DNA from: Pandoraea horticolens
Lineage (GTDB): Bacteria; Pseudomonadota; Gammaproteobacteria; Burkholderiales; Burkholderiaceae
Reading direction: 5' to 3'
Assembly (NCBI RefSeq): GCF_902459555.1
Contig: NZ_CABPSM010000001.1
Span: 723,754 to 787,753, forward strand
DNA length: 64,000 nt
In this document: in pieces, positions 8,799 to 18,606 of the stretch
Layout: each line of letters begins with the position of its first letter
Numbering within the stretch: position 1 is the stretch's first letter
Position numbers and translations under genes: made by a program
The notes under the pieces: model-generated
Databases searched by the model: none
Told to the model about the DNA's origin: nothing
Seen by the model: only the letters and a program-made list of their open reading frames with translations

Positions 8799-9854
8799 AT
8801 GAAGAAGTCTGGTTTATCACCCTGGCTACTGGCCGCTGCCCGTGCGCTTGGCGCACGCGGTGCGGCAACGGTAGCCGCGGCTCGCCGCGATTGGCGTCGT
8901 CTTGCCTGGCACGGCGGTCGCGTTGGACTGTATACGTCCAGCGCGGTCGGTCTGGTTGCCGTGGTCGGCACGCTGGCGTTGTGGGCCCGACCGACGTGGC
9001 GCGCCGATCTGGCGTCGCGCGTGGGTCCGCTGCTTGAGGCAGCCACCGGTACGGCCAATGCGGCCAGCCAGGGCGCCAACGACAGCATGGTCGTTCAGGG
9101 CTCCCCGTCCGACTCGTCGTTGATGGCGCAAGCCGCACAACACGTGCCGTCGGCCGCTGTCCTCGCCGCTTATATTCCGAACCAGCGTGTGGCCGCCGAT
9201 GCGCGTGCCCCCAAGGCGCTGGACACGCGTGAGCAGATCGCCGTGGCCGACTATCTGGCAAGACGCTATCGCGTGGCCGGTGACGTGACGGGCAATCTCG
9301 TGCGCGCCGCCTACTCGACGGGCAAGGAAGTCGGCCTCGATCCGCTGCTGCTGCTTGCGGTGATGGCGATCGAATCGGGCTTCAACCCGTATGCCGAGAG
9401 CACCGTCGGCGCGCAGGGCCTCATGCAGGTCATGTCGAAGGTGCATCAGGACAAGCTCGAATACTTCGGCGGTCCCGAGGCAGCACTGCATCCGCTCGCG
9501 AATATCAAGGTGGGTGCATTGATCCTGAAGGAATGCATTGCGCGCGGCGGTTCGCTTACCGGCGGTTTGCGCCTGTACGTTGGTTCGACCAGCGCAGGTG
9601 ACGGGGGTTATGGCGCCAAGGTGATTGCTGAGCGCGATCGTCTGCGTGGTGTGACCATGGGCCACAAGGTCTTGCCGACTGCGCCGCAAGCGCCGGTGAT
9701 CGTCAGTTCGGCCAAGCCGGCGGTGAAGCCGGTCTCGGCGGGCAAGTCGGGCGAATCGACCGAATCGGCACCTACGCCGGCCGCGTCGACGTCCACGGGC
9801 AAGGCCGCGGCGGCTGCCAAGCCACTCGAAGCGGACGACAGCACCGCTGCCTGA
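8799..9854 (+). CDS. Membrane-anchored lytic transglycosylase (SLT domain)
   Basis: A 351-residue murein lytic transglycosylase that cleaves glycan strands with formation of 1,6-anhydro ends. The start is ATG 8799, after CGGAG at 8786. An Arg-rich cytoplasmic N-terminus (about 40 residues) precedes one transmembrane segment (about 45-65, GLVAVVGTLALWARP). The SLT domain spans about residues 150-290, with catalytic Glu192 in the signature AIESGFNPYAES and then GAQGLMQVM. The C-terminal 60 residues are an Ala/Pro/Ser/Lys tail. The type II anchor and catalytic motif place it in the periplasm on the inner membrane. It is expressed alone from the promoter at 8427 and through an unusually long structured leader, and is closed by a bidirectional terminator. 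Not assigned to a specific Mlt class. Confidence 0.88.
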   Translation: MKKSGLSPWLLAAARALGARGAATVAAARRDWRRLAWHGGRVGLYTSSAVGLVAVVGTLALWARPTWRADLASRVGPLLEAATGTANAASQGANDSMVVQGSPSDSSLMAQAAQHVPSAAVLAAYIPNQRVAADARAPKALDTREQIAVADYLARRYRVAGDVTGNLVRAAYSTGKEVGLDPLLLLAVMAIESGFNPYAESTVGAQGLMQVMSKVHQDKLEYFGGPEAALHPLANIKVGALILKECIARGGSLTGGLRLYVGSTSAGDGGYGAKVIAERDRLRGVTMGHKVLPTAPQAPVIVSSAKPAVKPVSAGKSGESTESAPTPAASTSTGKAAAAAKPLEADDSTAA

Positions 9855-9970
9855 TCGGCGGGTCGACCTCGGATGTGATGCGCCATGGCCGGCGCATCGC
9901 CGTCTGGAAAATCACCTTCGGCAAGTGCAATGCTTATCTATATAGAGAGGCGATGTCCAGCCAACAAAAA

Positions 9971-9999
9971 ACCCATCGAATCGCTTCGATGGGTTTTTT
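9971..9999. terminator. Bidirectional intrinsic terminator
   Basis: A perfect 10-bp stem (ACCCATCGAA / TTCGATGGGT) with a TCGC tetraloop, flanked by A-run on the left and T-run on the right. It serves the converging transglycosylase and aminotransferase genes. Confidence 0.93.
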
Positions 10000-10047
10000 G
10001 TTTTTCTGAGGGCAGGGCGCCGGAACGATGGGCATCCCTTCGCGTCA

Positions 10048-11253
10048 TCAACCTGCGGCAAAGACCTTTTCGATCCGGTCCATCGCCTCGTGCAACTGCT
10101 CGAGCGACGTGGCATACGACAAACGGATGTATCTGTGTGGCTCGGCGAAACCGAAGTCCAGTCCCGGCACGAGCACGACGTTTGCCTGCTGAAGCAGCGA
10201 CTGCGTGAGGCGGTCGCTGTCGGCGGCGTGTGGATGCGATACGCCGGTGCAGTCTGTGTAGACATAAAACGCACCGTCAGGCATCACGGGCACCTTGAAG
10301 CCAAGGCGTTCGAGCGCCGGTACGATGTAATCGCGGCGTTCGCGGAACGCTTCCTTGCGGGATTCGTAAATCGCCAGGGTTTCCGGAAGGAAGCAGGCCG
10401 TCGCGGCATGTTGCGCCACGGCAGACGGGCAGATGAACAGATTCTGCGCGAGCTTCTCGAACGTCGGCACCATCGACGGCGGCACGACCAGCCAGCCGAG
10501 GCGCCATCCCGTCATGTTGAAGTACTTCGAGAAGCTGCTCACGACCAGGACGTCGTCTCCGAAGGACAGCGCGGTGGTCGGCTTGCCATCGTAGGTGAGG
10601 CCCTGATAGATCTCGTCGACCAGCGTGAAGCCGCCGCACGCGCGTACGGTCTTCACGATGCGGGACAACGCTTCCGTCTCGATGGACGTGCCTGTCGGGT
10701 TCGACGGTGAGGCGAGCAGCACCCCCTTCGTTGCCGGCCCCCAATGCAATTCAATGTGCTCCGCCGTGAGCTGGAAGCGGTCTGCCGGGCCCGAGGGGAT
10801 CAAGACCGGTTTGCCGTCAAACGTCGACACGAAATGGCGATTGCACGGATAGCAGGGGTCCGGCATCAGGACTTCATCGCCCACGCCAACGAGCGCTGCG
10901 CAGGCCAGCACCAGGGCAGCCGACGCACCGGCTGTCACGACAATGCGCGACGGATCGACGTCAACACCGTAGTAACTACGGTAATAAGCGGCGATGGCTT
11001 CGCGCAGGGCGGGGATGCCCATGGCGCCCGTGTACTGTGTCCGTCCATCGCGCATGGCCTTCGCCGCCGCCTCGATCACTGCGTCGGGCGCCGTGAAATC
11101 CGGCTCGCCGATGCCCATGTGAATCACACGATGTCCCGCCTTTTCCCGCAGCGCGGCTTGCTTGGCTAGCTCCATCACGTGGAACGGGGCGATGTTGTCG
11201 ACGCGTTGCGCGAGTTTGAGCGAGGCTGGGGAGAGGTCGAGCGTGCGGTCCAT
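10048..11253 (-). CDS. Class I/II PLP-dependent aminotransferase
   Basis: A 401-residue fold-type I aminotransferase. Lys243 in SSFSKYFNMTGWRLG is the Schiff-base lysine; GEPDFTAP near the N-terminus, SNPTG, the DEIYQGLTYDG aspartate/tyrosine pair and the C-terminal arginine region (HRYIRLSYA) complete the set. The sequence resembles the AspC/AlaA-like subgroup of the Burkholderiales, which acts on aspartate, alanine or aromatic amino acids with 2-oxoglutarate. The substrate cannot be told from sequence. It is followed on its 3' side by the shared terminator. Upstream lies a 160-bp gap with an 8-bp perfect hairpin (11382-11398) after nusB, without T-run. No strong ribosome site precedes the ATG. 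Confidence 0.85.
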   Translation of the reverse strand: MDRTLDLSPASLKLAQRVDNIAPFHVMELAKQAALREKAGHRVIHMGIGEPDFTAPDAVIEAAAKAMRDGRTQYTGAMGIPALREAIAAYYRSYYGVDVDPSRIVVTAGASAALVLACAALVGVGDEVLMPDPCYPCNRHFVSTFDGKPVLIPSGPADRFQLTAEHIELHWGPATKGVLLASPSNPTGTSIETEALSRIVKTVRACGGFTLVDEIYQGLTYDGKPTTALSFGDDVLVVSSFSKYFNMTGWRLGWLVVPPSMVPTFEKLAQNLFICPSAVAQHAATACFLPETLAIYESRKEAFRERRDYIVPALERLGFKVPVMPDGAFYVYTDCTGVSHPHAADSDRLTQSLLQQANVVLVPGLDFGFAEPHRYIRLSYATSLEQLHEAMDRIEKVFAAG

Positions 11254-11414
11254 GATGTCGGGGGGGAGACAGGAGCGAATGGGTAAGGGCAGGCGAGGTT
11301 GACGGGGCTGGCGGGGGAAGGCCGGGTGGGCACCTCGAGGCAGGTGACCACGCCTTCTGGCCTATCCGGCGGCAGGCCGCTTCGGGCCTTAGGCCCGAGA
11401 CGCCTTGCCGAGCG

Positions 11415-11867
11415 TCAGGCGCTTTTGCCGCGACCGCCGTTGCGATTGGCGGCGACTTCATCCGGACGCACTTCTGCCGAGAACTTGTCGAGGACACCGT
11501 TCACGTAGCGGAAGCCTTCGACACCGCCGAAGGTCTTGGCCAGCTCGACGGCCTCGTTGATGACCACGCGGTACGGAATGTCCAGGTGGTGAATCAGTTC
11601 GTAGGCGCCAATGACGAGCACGGCATGCTCGACCGGCGACAATTCGGCCGCCGGGCGGTCCAGGTACGGCTGGAGTTGCTGCGACAAGGCGTCCGCTTCC
11701 CGGATGCTGCCGTGCAGCAGGGCATCCAGGTGAGCACGGTCAGCCTTGTCGTAGCCGGGGGTGGTGCGCAGATGCGCATCGATCTCACCCGCGTGGTCGC
11801 GCGAGAGCAGCCATTGATACAACCCTTGCAGCGCAAATTCGCGCGCGCGGCGGCGAGCACTCTTCAT
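11415..11867 (-). CDS. nusB: Transcription antitermination factor NusB
   Basis: A 150-residue all-helical RNA-binding protein that joins NusE/S10 on boxA for rRNA antitermination. The N-terminal [18 protein letters not shown] is the family signature, and [17 protein letters not shown] and [10 protein letters not shown](V)[11 protein letters not shown] cover helices 4-7. Its ATG overlaps the ribH stop by one base (TAATG), so it is translationally coupled to ribH. The ribH-nusB pair is a classic bacterial arrangement. The tail is Lys/Arg-rich. Normal length. Confidence 0.96.
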   Translation of the reverse strand: MKSARRRAREFALQGLYQWLLSRDHAGEIDAHLRTTPGYDKADRAHLDALLHGSIREADALSQQLQPYLDRPAAELSPVEHAVLVIGAYELIHHLDIPYRVVINEAVELAKTFGGVEGFRYVNGVLDKFSAEVRPDEVAANRNGGRGKSA

Positions 11868-12385
11868 TACCGATCTTCCTCTTCTTCGTCTTCGTCTTCA
11901 TCCGATCCGTCGTCGCCACTGAGCATGTCGATGGCTTCGAGCAGATTGGCCATTTCCACCGCCACGCGGGCAGCATCGCGGCCCTTTTCGGCGGCACGCA
12001 CTTCGGCCTGTTCGTCGTTTTCGGTCGTGAGCACCGCGTTGGCGATGGGGATACCGAAATCGAGACCGATGCGCGTAATACCGGCACCGCTTTCGTTCGA
12101 GACGAGCTCAAAATGATACGTCTCGCCGCGGATCACCGCGCCGAGCGCGATGAGCGCGTCGAACTGGCCGCTCTCGGCCATCTTCTGCAATGCCAGTGGA
12201 ATTTCCAGTGCGCCGGGCACCGTCACGAGCAGCACGTCTTCGCCGTCGACGCCAAGGCGATCGAGTTCAGCCACAGCGGCAGTGCGCAGCGCCGTGCAAA
12301 CGGCGTCGTTGAATCGTGCTTGCACGATGCCCACGCGCAGGCCTTCACCGTCGAGTTCCGGCTGGTATTGTCCGATGTCCATCAT
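11867..12385 (-). CDS. ribH: 6,7-dimethyl-8-ribityllumazine synthase
   Basis: A 172-residue enzyme that condenses 5-amino-6-ribitylaminouracil with 3,4-dihydroxybutanone 4-phosphate, the penultimate step of riboflavin synthesis. Motifs are [27 protein letters not shown] (with the catalytic His) and [12 protein letters not shown]. The last 15 residues are almost all Asp/Glu, an acidic tail seen in several Burkholderiales RibH. GAGGA precedes the ATG by about 5 nt. It lies between ribB (upstream, 125 bp gap) and nusB (1-nt overlap), so the three probably share transcripts. Confidence 0.96.
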   Translation of the reverse strand: MMDIGQYQPELDGEGLRVGIVQARFNDAVCTALRTAAVAELDRLGVDGEDVLLVTVPGALEIPLALQKMAESGQFDALIALGAVIRGETYHFELVSNESGAGITRIGLDFGIPIANAVLTTENDEQAEVRAAEKGRDAARVAVEMANLLEAIDMLSGDDGSDEDEDEEEEDR

Positions 12386-12510
12386 GGGCTTCCTCTAAAA
12401 AAGTACCGTCCAGGCGGTGCAGCCAACGTTGTGCCGGCATGCCCGAGACGGGCAATGCTCGGCGAGATGATCCTCCGCCGTTTGCCGGCGGGGAATCGAT
12501 ACAGAAATAC

Positions 12511-13632
12511 TCAGGCGGTGCCGGCGCCGGGCATCGGTTGGAAACCGGTGACCTCGAGGCCATAACCTGCCATGTTGGGGATCTTGCGCGGGCTCGAGAG
12601 CACGCGCATTTTACCGACGCCCAGCTCGCGCAGGATTTGCGCCCCCACGCCGTGGGTACGGAAGTCCACCGGGCGGCGCTTGGCGCGCGCGGCCTTCTCG
12701 GACTCGTCCAGCGCTTCGAATTGGTTGAACAGGTGATCCGGCGTTTCCACGCAATTGAGCAGCACGACCACGCCCTTGCCTGCCTCGGCAATGGCTTGCA
12801 TGGCGCCTGCAAGCGTCCAGGAATGGGTCGATACGCCAGTTTCGAGCAAGTCGAGCACGGAAAGCGGTTCGTGGACGCGCACAAGTGTCTCGTCAGCCGG
12901 CGCGGGCGTACCGCGTACCAGCGCCAGATGCGGATTGCCGCTCGGCTTGTCCCGGTACAGGGTTGCCTGGAAGGTGCCCCAGGCCGTCTGCATTTCGCGC
13001 GTGGCGACCGTCTCGATCATCGATTCGGTGCGGCTGCGGTAGTGAATCAGATCGACGATCGTGCCGATCTTGATGTTGTGCTGCTCCGCGAACTCTAGCA
13101 ACTGAGGCAGGCGCGCCATCGTGCCGTCGTCGTTCATGATCTCGCAGATCACGGCCGCGGGCGTGAGACCTGCCATTGCCGTCAGGTCGCAACCGGCTTC
13201 CGTATGACCCGCGCGCACCAGCACGCCGCCGGGCTGCGCCATGATCGGGAACACATGGCCCGGCTGCACGATATCTTCGGGACGCGCCTCGTGCGCGATG
13301 GCCGTCTTGACCGTATGTGCGCGATCCGCCGCCGAGATGCCGGTGGTAACACCCTCGGCTGCTTCGATCGACAGCGTGAATGCGGTGCCGTACTGCGTGC
13401 CGTTGCGGTACGTCATGAGCGGCAGGTTGAGCTGCTTGCAGCGCGCCTGCGTGAGGGTGAGGCAAATCAGCCCACGGCCGTACTTGGCCATAAAGTTGAT
13501 GGCTTCGGGCGTTGCGAACTCGGCCGCCATGACCAGATCGCCCTCGTTTTCACGATCTTCCTCGTCAACGAGGACAACCATGCGGCCGGCCTTCAGCTCG
13601 GCAATAATTTCTTCTGTAGTGGCCAACGGCAT
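12511..13632 (-). CDS. ribB: 3,4-dihydroxy-2-butanone-4-phosphate synthase with degenerate GTP cyclohydrolase II-like domain
   Basis: About 373 residues, starting at ATG 13632 (MPLATTEEII); a TTG at 13641 is also in frame. Residues 1-205 are a complete RibB: DEEDRENEGDLVMAAE metal-binding loop, GRGLICLTLT, the THTEAGCDL-like segment (GHTEAGCDLTAMAG) and CEIMNDDGTMAR. RibB turns ribulose 5-phosphate into the four-carbon riboflavin precursor. Residues 210-373 have GTP cyclohydrolase II length and fold landmarks, but the zinc cysteines are missing: where RibA has the Ser-Glu-Cys and Cys-Asp-Cys pattern this protein reads VHEPLSVLDLLE. It is therefore the RibBX type, with cyclohydrolase activity expected from another gene. 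No FMN riboswitch core was found upstream. It sits ahead of ribH-nusB. Confidence 0.92.
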   Translation of the reverse strand: MPLATTEEIIAELKAGRMVVLVDEEDRENEGDLVMAAEFATPEAINFMAKYGRGLICLTLTQARCKQLNLPLMTYRNGTQYGTAFTLSIEAAEGVTTGISAADRAHTVKTAIAHEARPEDIVQPGHVFPIMAQPGGVLVRAGHTEAGCDLTAMAGLTPAAVICEIMNDDGTMARLPQLLEFAEQHNIKIGTIVDLIHYRSRTESMIETVATREMQTAWGTFQATLYRDKPSGNPHLALVRGTPAPADETLVRVHEPLSVLDLLETGVSTHSWTLAGAMQAIAEAGKGVVVLLNCVETPDHLFNQFEALDESEKAARAKRRPVDFRTHGVGAQILRELGVGKMRVLSSPRKIPNMAGYGLEVTGFQPMPGAGTA

Positions 13633-13837
13633 AGCGGACAACGCGGGGGCTGAATTTGGAAAGGCTCTATTCTACGCCAAGCCGGTGCACGGCTGCGGCC
13701 GAATCTTGTGCCGTGCCCCCCGGAAAATCGGCCGACGCAGGCAATTTCGGTAACGTCCGAATCGGATCTCGGAAGAATCTCTTCAAGGAATCGACGGCCA
13801 GCTTCTCGTCGGTCGGAAAATTCCAGATATAAAGGTA

Positions 13838-13866
13838 TTGACCTAAGTAAATGTCGCTATTATAGT
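13838..13866 (+). promoter_or_regulatory. Promoter with overlapping inverted repeat for arsR-SRPBCC genes
   Basis: TTGACC (13838-13843), 17-bp spacer, TATAGT (13861-13866). Only seven bases separate the -10 from the ATG at 13874, so the transcript is predicted to be leaderless. CCTAA (13842-13846) and TTAGG (13866-13870) form an inverted repeat that spans the promoter, a likely autorepression site. Confidence 0.7.
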
Positions 13867-13873
13867 TAGGCAC

Positions 13874-14206
13874 ATGACTAACCAATCTATCCCTCTCGAC
13901 CGGATCTTTCAGGCGTTGTCCGACCCCACGCGACGCGCGGTCGTCGAGCGTCTGACGCTCGGCCCTGCCTCGGTGAGTGAACTGGCACGTCCATTTTCGA
14001 TGGCATTGCCGTCGTTTTCGCAGCATTTGAATGTGCTGGAGGAGAGCGGTCTGGTCGTGTCCCGGAAAAGCGGGCGCGTGCGTACCTATGCGTTGGAAAC
14101 TGAGACGCTGGCCGGTGCGCAGGATTGGCTCCAATTGCAGCGCGACAAGTGGACGCGCCGCCTCGACCAACTCGATAGTTATCTGCTACAGATGACGGAG
14201 ACATGA
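13874..14206 (+). CDS. ArsR-family winged-helix transcriptional regulator
   Basis: A 110-residue repressor-like protein with the ArsR core ([17 protein letters not shown], then [20 protein letters not shown] as recognition helix region and RTYALE in the wing). It lacks the metal-binding ELCVCDL-type motif of true ArsR sensors. It belongs to the subgroup that is almost always paired with an AHSA1/SRPBCC protein, as here: the following gene starts within its stop region. The promoter overlaps an inverted repeat and would be leaderless, which fits an autoregulated operon. The signal it senses is unknown. Confidence 0.9.
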   Translation: MTNQSIPLDRIFQALSDPTRRAVVERLTLGPASVSELARPFSMALPSFSQHLNVLEESGLVVSRKSGRVRTYALETETLAGAQDWLQLQRDKWTRRLDQLDSYLLQMTET

Positions 14207-14208
14207 AT

Positions 14209-14706
14209 ATGAGCCGTGCAAACCTTTTCTCGATCGACCCGAAGCTGGATCTGGTGCTCGAGCGTTACGTCGACGTGCCGTGCGAGCGTGTCTGGGCGGC
14301 GTGGACACAGCCCGAGCACATCAAGAAGTGGTTCACGCCCGCGCCGTGGCAGACTGTGGAATGCGAAATCGATCTGCGCCCGGGCGGATTGTTCCGCACG
14401 GTGATGCGCTCGCCCGAGGGGCAGCAGTTCCCCAATGACGGGTGCTATCTGGAGGTCGTCGAGAATTCGCGGCTGGTCTGGACGAATGCTGTTCTGCCGG
14501 GCTTTCGTCCGGCCCCTGCGCCCGTGAAGGAACACGGCGGCTTTCATTTTACTGCGGCCGTGTTGATGGAGGCGCAAGGTAAGGGCACGCGTTATACCGC
14601 GATTGCCATTCATGGTGACGAAGCCACGCGTGTGCAGCACGAGGCCATGGGCTTCCACGACGGCTGGGGCAAGGCGCTCGATCAGTTGGTCGACCTGATG
14701 AAGTGA
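14209..14706 (+). CDS. SRPBCC (AHSA1-type) ligand-binding domain protein
   Basis: About 165 residues with the START-like fold of the Aha1 C-terminal family: [20 protein letters not shown] at the start, KKWFTPAPW, the [15 protein letters not shown] strand pair and a C-terminal amphipathic helix ([14 protein letters not shown]). ATG 14209 is preferred since GGAG lies 8 nt ahead; ATG 14203 overlaps the arsR stop (ATGA) but is only 2 nt from that site. The fold binds small hydrophobic molecules. Working as partner or detoxifying binder for the ArsR regulator is inference from pairing. An intrinsic terminator ends the operon at 14757. Confidence 0.88.
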   Translation: MSRANLFSIDPKLDLVLERYVDVPCERVWAAWTQPEHIKKWFTPAPWQTVECEIDLRPGGLFRTVMRSPEGQQFPNDGCYLEVVENSRLVWTNAVLPGFRPAPAPVKEHGGFHFTAAVLMEAQGKGTRYTAIAIHGDEATRVQHEAMGFHDGWGKALDQLVDLMK

Positions 14707-14756
14707 CGTGCGGGCGATGCGAGGTACGTGACATCCTCGCCGCCGCATGAAAAAAA

Positions 14757-14785
14757 GGGACGCGCCCGAAGGCGCGTCCCTTTTT
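14757..14785. terminator. Bidirectional intrinsic terminator
   Basis: A 10-bp stem GGGACGCGCC / GGCGCGTCCC with CGAA loop, six A residues before and five T residues after. Shared by the SRPBCC gene and the converging livF. Confidence 0.93.
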
Positions 14786-14830
14786 GCTTTTGACATTCAC
14801 CGTCGGCGACGCATGTCGCAGACCGCAACG

Positions 14831-15532
14831 TCACGCCCCGAGATACGCGCGCTTGATGTCGTCGTTCGCGAGCAGATTGGCGGCTGAATCGGCGAGCACG
14901 ACGCGACCGGTTTCGAGCACATAGCCACGATCGGCCACGTGCAGTGCCTTGTTCGCGTTTTGCTCGACCAGAAACACCGTGACACCTTCTTCGCGGATCG
15001 CACGAATGATGTCGAAGATCTGCGCGATCACGAGCGGGGCCAGACCGAGCGTCGGCTCGTCGAGCAGCAGCAGGCGCGGACGGCTCATCAGCGCCCGCCC
15101 GATGGCCAGCATCTGCTGTTCGCCACCCGACATCGTGCCAGCGCGTTGCTTGCCGCGCTGTGCGAGTCTCGGAAACAACTTGAAGACGTGGTCCATGCCG
15201 GCCTCGATCTCGTTTTTGGACGCGAAGAAGCCGCCCATCTTCAGATTCTCGATTACGGTCAGGCTCGGAAACACCCGGCGTCCTTCCGGCGAAATCGCGA
15301 GCCCCATGCGCATGATTTCATGTGTGGGACACGCGGTGATGTCGTTGCCTTCGAACATCACCCGTCCGCTCGATGCGCGAGGGGTGCCGCACACCGTCAT
15401 CATCAGCGTAGTCTTGCCTGCGCCGTTGCTGCCGATGAGCGTGACGATCTCGCCCTTCTTCACTTCGATCGACACGCCGCAGAGTGCTTCGACGGCCCCG
15501 TAGTGGGTATGGATCTTTTCCAGCTTCAGCAT
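14831..15532 (-). CDS. livF: Branched-chain amino acid ABC transporter ATPase LivF
   Basis: A 233-residue ABC ATPase. Walker A GSNGAGKTT, Q-loop region with SPEGRRVFPSLTV (the LivF-type signature), ABC signature MSGGEQQMLAIGRAL, Walker B LLLLDEPTLGLAP and switch His-equivalent EQNANKAL. It powers import together with LivG through the LivH-LivM channel. The start is ATG 15532, overlapping the livG stop by one base (TAATG). The minus-strand order is livK-livH-livM-livG-livF. Substrate could be leucine/isoleucine/valine or a related amide. Confidence 0.94.
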   Translation of the reverse strand: MLKLEKIHTHYGAVEALCGVSIEVKKGEIVTLIGSNGAGKTTLMMTVCGTPRASSGRVMFEGNDITACPTHEIMRMGLAISPEGRRVFPSLTVIENLKMGGFFASKNEIEAGMDHVFKLFPRLAQRGKQRAGTMSGGEQQMLAIGRALMSRPRLLLLDEPTLGLAPLVIAQIFDIIRAIREEGVTVFLVEQNANKALHVADRGYVLETGRVVLADSAANLLANDDIKRAYLGA

Positions 15533-16299
15533 TATTCCTCCCCGAGGTAGGCCTTGATGACGCGCGGGTCGTTGCGCACCTCGTCGGGCTTGCCGGTCAT
15601 GATCGGCTTGCCGTGTTCCATCACGAGAATCCGGTCCGAAACGCCCATCACCAGACTCATGTCGTGTTCGATGAGCAGCACCGAGATGCCGAATTCGTGA
15701 CGCAGGTTGTCGACGAGTTGCTGCAACTCGACTTTCTCCTGCGGGTTCAGACCGGCGGCCGGTTCGTCGAGCATGAGCAGACGCGGCTCGGTAATCATGC
15801 AGCGTGCGATTTCGAGACGTCGCTGATGCCCGTAAGACAGCGTGCCTGCTTCGCGATTGGCAACGGCAGTCAGGCCCAGACGGTCGAGCCACCACTTGGC
15901 GCGCTCGAGCGCCGTGCGCTCGGCACGACGGAACGCCCCCGTCGAGAGCAACCCTTGCAGGAAGCCGCTGTGCACACGCATGTGCTGTGCGACGAGCAGG
16001 TTCTCCACGACCGTCAATTGACGGAACAGGCGGATGTTCTGGAATGTGCGGACCAGACCGCGCCGGGCCACCATGTGGCTCGGCAGACCCGTGATGTTGT
16101 CGCCGTCGAGCATGATCGAACCGCCCGTGGGGCGATAGAAACCGCCGACGCAATTGAAGACGGTTGTCTTGCCTGCGCCGTTCGGGCCGATGATCGCAAA
16201 GACTTCGTTCTTGCGGACGTCGAATTCGACGCCATCGACGGCGAGCAGACCGCCGAAGCGCATCTGCAGGCCGGAGAGTTTCAACAGTTCTGCGCTCAT
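15532..16299 (-). CDS. livG: Branched-chain amino acid ABC transporter ATPase LivG
   Basis: A 255-residue ABC ATPase: Walker [21 protein letters not shown] (LivG-type Q-loop), signature [15 protein letters not shown], Walker [14 protein letters not shown], and [10 protein letters not shown] with the switch histidine. The start is ATG 16299, overlapping the livM stop as ATGA; its own stop overlaps livF. The tight overlaps show a single translationally coupled operon. Length matches E. coli LivG (255). Confidence 0.95.
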   Translation of the reverse strand: MSAELLKLSGLQMRFGGLLAVDGVEFDVRKNEVFAIIGPNGAGKTTVFNCVGGFYRPTGGSIMLDGDNITGLPSHMVARRGLVRTFQNIRLFRQLTVVENLLVAQHMRVHSGFLQGLLSTGAFRRAERTALERAKWWLDRLGLTAVANREAGTLSYGHQRRLEIARCMITEPRLLMLDEPAAGLNPQEKVELQQLVDNLRHEFGISVLLIEHDMSLVMGVSDRILVMEHGKPIMTGKPDEVRNDPRVIKAYLGEE

Positions 16300-17570
16300 T
16301 GCGGCAACTCCACATGCGGGCGGGTGGCGGGCAACAGACCCTGCGGACGCCACATCATCATCAGCACCATCACCAGACCGAAAATCAGCATGCGGTATTC
16401 TGCAAAGTCGCGGGCGACTTCCGGCAGGATCGTGAGCAGGATGGCCGCGAGAATCACGCCGATCTGCGAGCCCATGCCGCCGAGCACCACCACGGCGAGG
16501 ATGAGCGCCGATTCGATGAACGTGAACGATTCGGGCGTGACCAGTCCCTGACGCGCCGCAAAGAACGCCCCGGCGAGACCCGCAAACGACGCCCCCAGCG
16601 TGAACGCGGAGAGCTTGATGCGCGTTGGGTTCAGACCGAGCGAGCGGCACGCGATTTCATCTTCACGCAGGGCTTCCCACGCCCGGCCGATCGGCATGCG
16701 AATCAGGCGGCTCGTGACGAACAGCGTGAAGCCCACCAGTGCAAACGCGAGCAGGTACAAGAAGATCACCATGTGCGAGCCGCTGTAGGGCAGGCCGATC
16801 AACTCATGGAATGTCTTCGCGCCTTCGACACTCGATGAGCGCACCATTTCGAAGCCGAATACGCTGGGTTTCGGAATGCCCGACACGCCGTCCGGACCGC
16901 CGGTGAGGCTCGTCAGGTTGTTCAGCAGCAGACGGATGATTTCACCGAAGCCCAGCGTCACGATGGCGAGATAGTCGCCACGCAGACGCAGCACCGGGAA
17001 GCCGAGCAGAAAGCCGAACGTGGCCGACATGAGGGCGGCGAGCGGCAGGCATTCCCAGAAGGTCAGGCCGAAGTACTGGTTGAGTAGGGCATACGTATAG
17101 CCGCCGACCGCGTAGAAGCCGACGTAGCCCAGATCGAGCAGACCGGCGAAGCCGACAACGATGTTCAGGCCGAGGCCGAGCACGCAGTAGATGAGCGCAA
17201 GCGTGGCCACGTCCACCGCGCCGCGCGAGCCGACGAACGGCCACACGAGCCCGACGGCCAGCAGCACCCACATCGCAGTGAGTTGTTGACGACGCCCCAT
17301 GGCAGGCATGGCCGGCAGCTTCACCGCACGCTTCGAGCGCAGCAGCAAGGGCTTGATCAACTGGAACACGAAGACGATGGCCGTGGCGATCCAGACCGGG
17401 CGCCAGTGCTGCTCGAGCACAACCTGATAGCCTTCGAGCTTCAGTTGCAGGCCCAGGATGGGGGCCGTGAGAACGATCGTCACGAGCGCGGCGATGACCG
17501 CACCCTTGAGCGTGTCGCCTGCCGGCGCGCGGTTGGCGGTGCCGGACTTGAGAGTGAGTTGTTGTGTCAT
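16296..17570 (-). CDS. livM: Branched-chain amino acid ABC transporter permease LivM
   Basis: A 424-residue inner-membrane permease with about ten hydrophobic segments. The N-terminal 100 residues hold an extra pair of segments typical of the long LivM form (usual about 425). Conserved pieces include [31 protein letters not shown], and [20 protein letters not shown], the coupling helix (EAA-like loop) that contacts the ATPases. It is followed by livG with ATGA overlap and preceded by livH with an 8-bp gap. Confidence 0.94.
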   Translation of the reverse strand: MTQQLTLKSGTANRAPAGDTLKGAVIAALVTIVLTAPILGLQLKLEGYQVVLEQHWRPVWIATAIVFVFQLIKPLLLRSKRAVKLPAMPAMGRRQQLTAMWVLLAVGLVWPFVGSRGAVDVATLALIYCVLGLGLNIVVGFAGLLDLGYVGFYAVGGYTYALLNQYFGLTFWECLPLAALMSATFGFLLGFPVLRLRGDYLAIVTLGFGEIIRLLLNNLTSLTGGPDGVSGIPKPSVFGFEMVRSSSVEGAKTFHELIGLPYSGSHMVIFLYLLAFALVGFTLFVTSRLIRMPIGRAWEALREDEIACRSLGLNPTRIKLSAFTLGASFAGLAGAFFAARQGLVTPESFTFIESALILAVVVLGGMGSQIGVILAAILLTILPEVARDFAEYRMLIFGLVMVLMMMWRPQGLLPATRPHVELPQ

Positions 17571-17578
17571 GGTCGACC

Positions 17579-18502
<924 letters not shown>

Positions 18503-18606
18503 GCGGGAAGCCTCGCGACGAGCGGGGGCCGAGCGCGAATGCGCGCCGCCCGCCGGAGTCGGCGGGCGGCAGGGGAGGATTCGCTGGCCGGTAAAGCGTC
18601 AGGGAA

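Noticed and set aside
11382..11398. Perfect 8-bp hairpin TCGGGCC-TTA-GGCCCGA downstream of nusB
   Set aside because: No T-run on either strand; could be a weak RNA end but not supportable as terminator.
13633..13873. Possible FMN riboswitch ahead of ribB
   Set aside because: The conserved RFN core sequences are not present and the interval is shared with a divergent promoter.
15533..16315. Upstream extension of the livF frame
   Set aside because: Runs out of frame through livG; LivF proper starts at 15532 with a coupled ATG.
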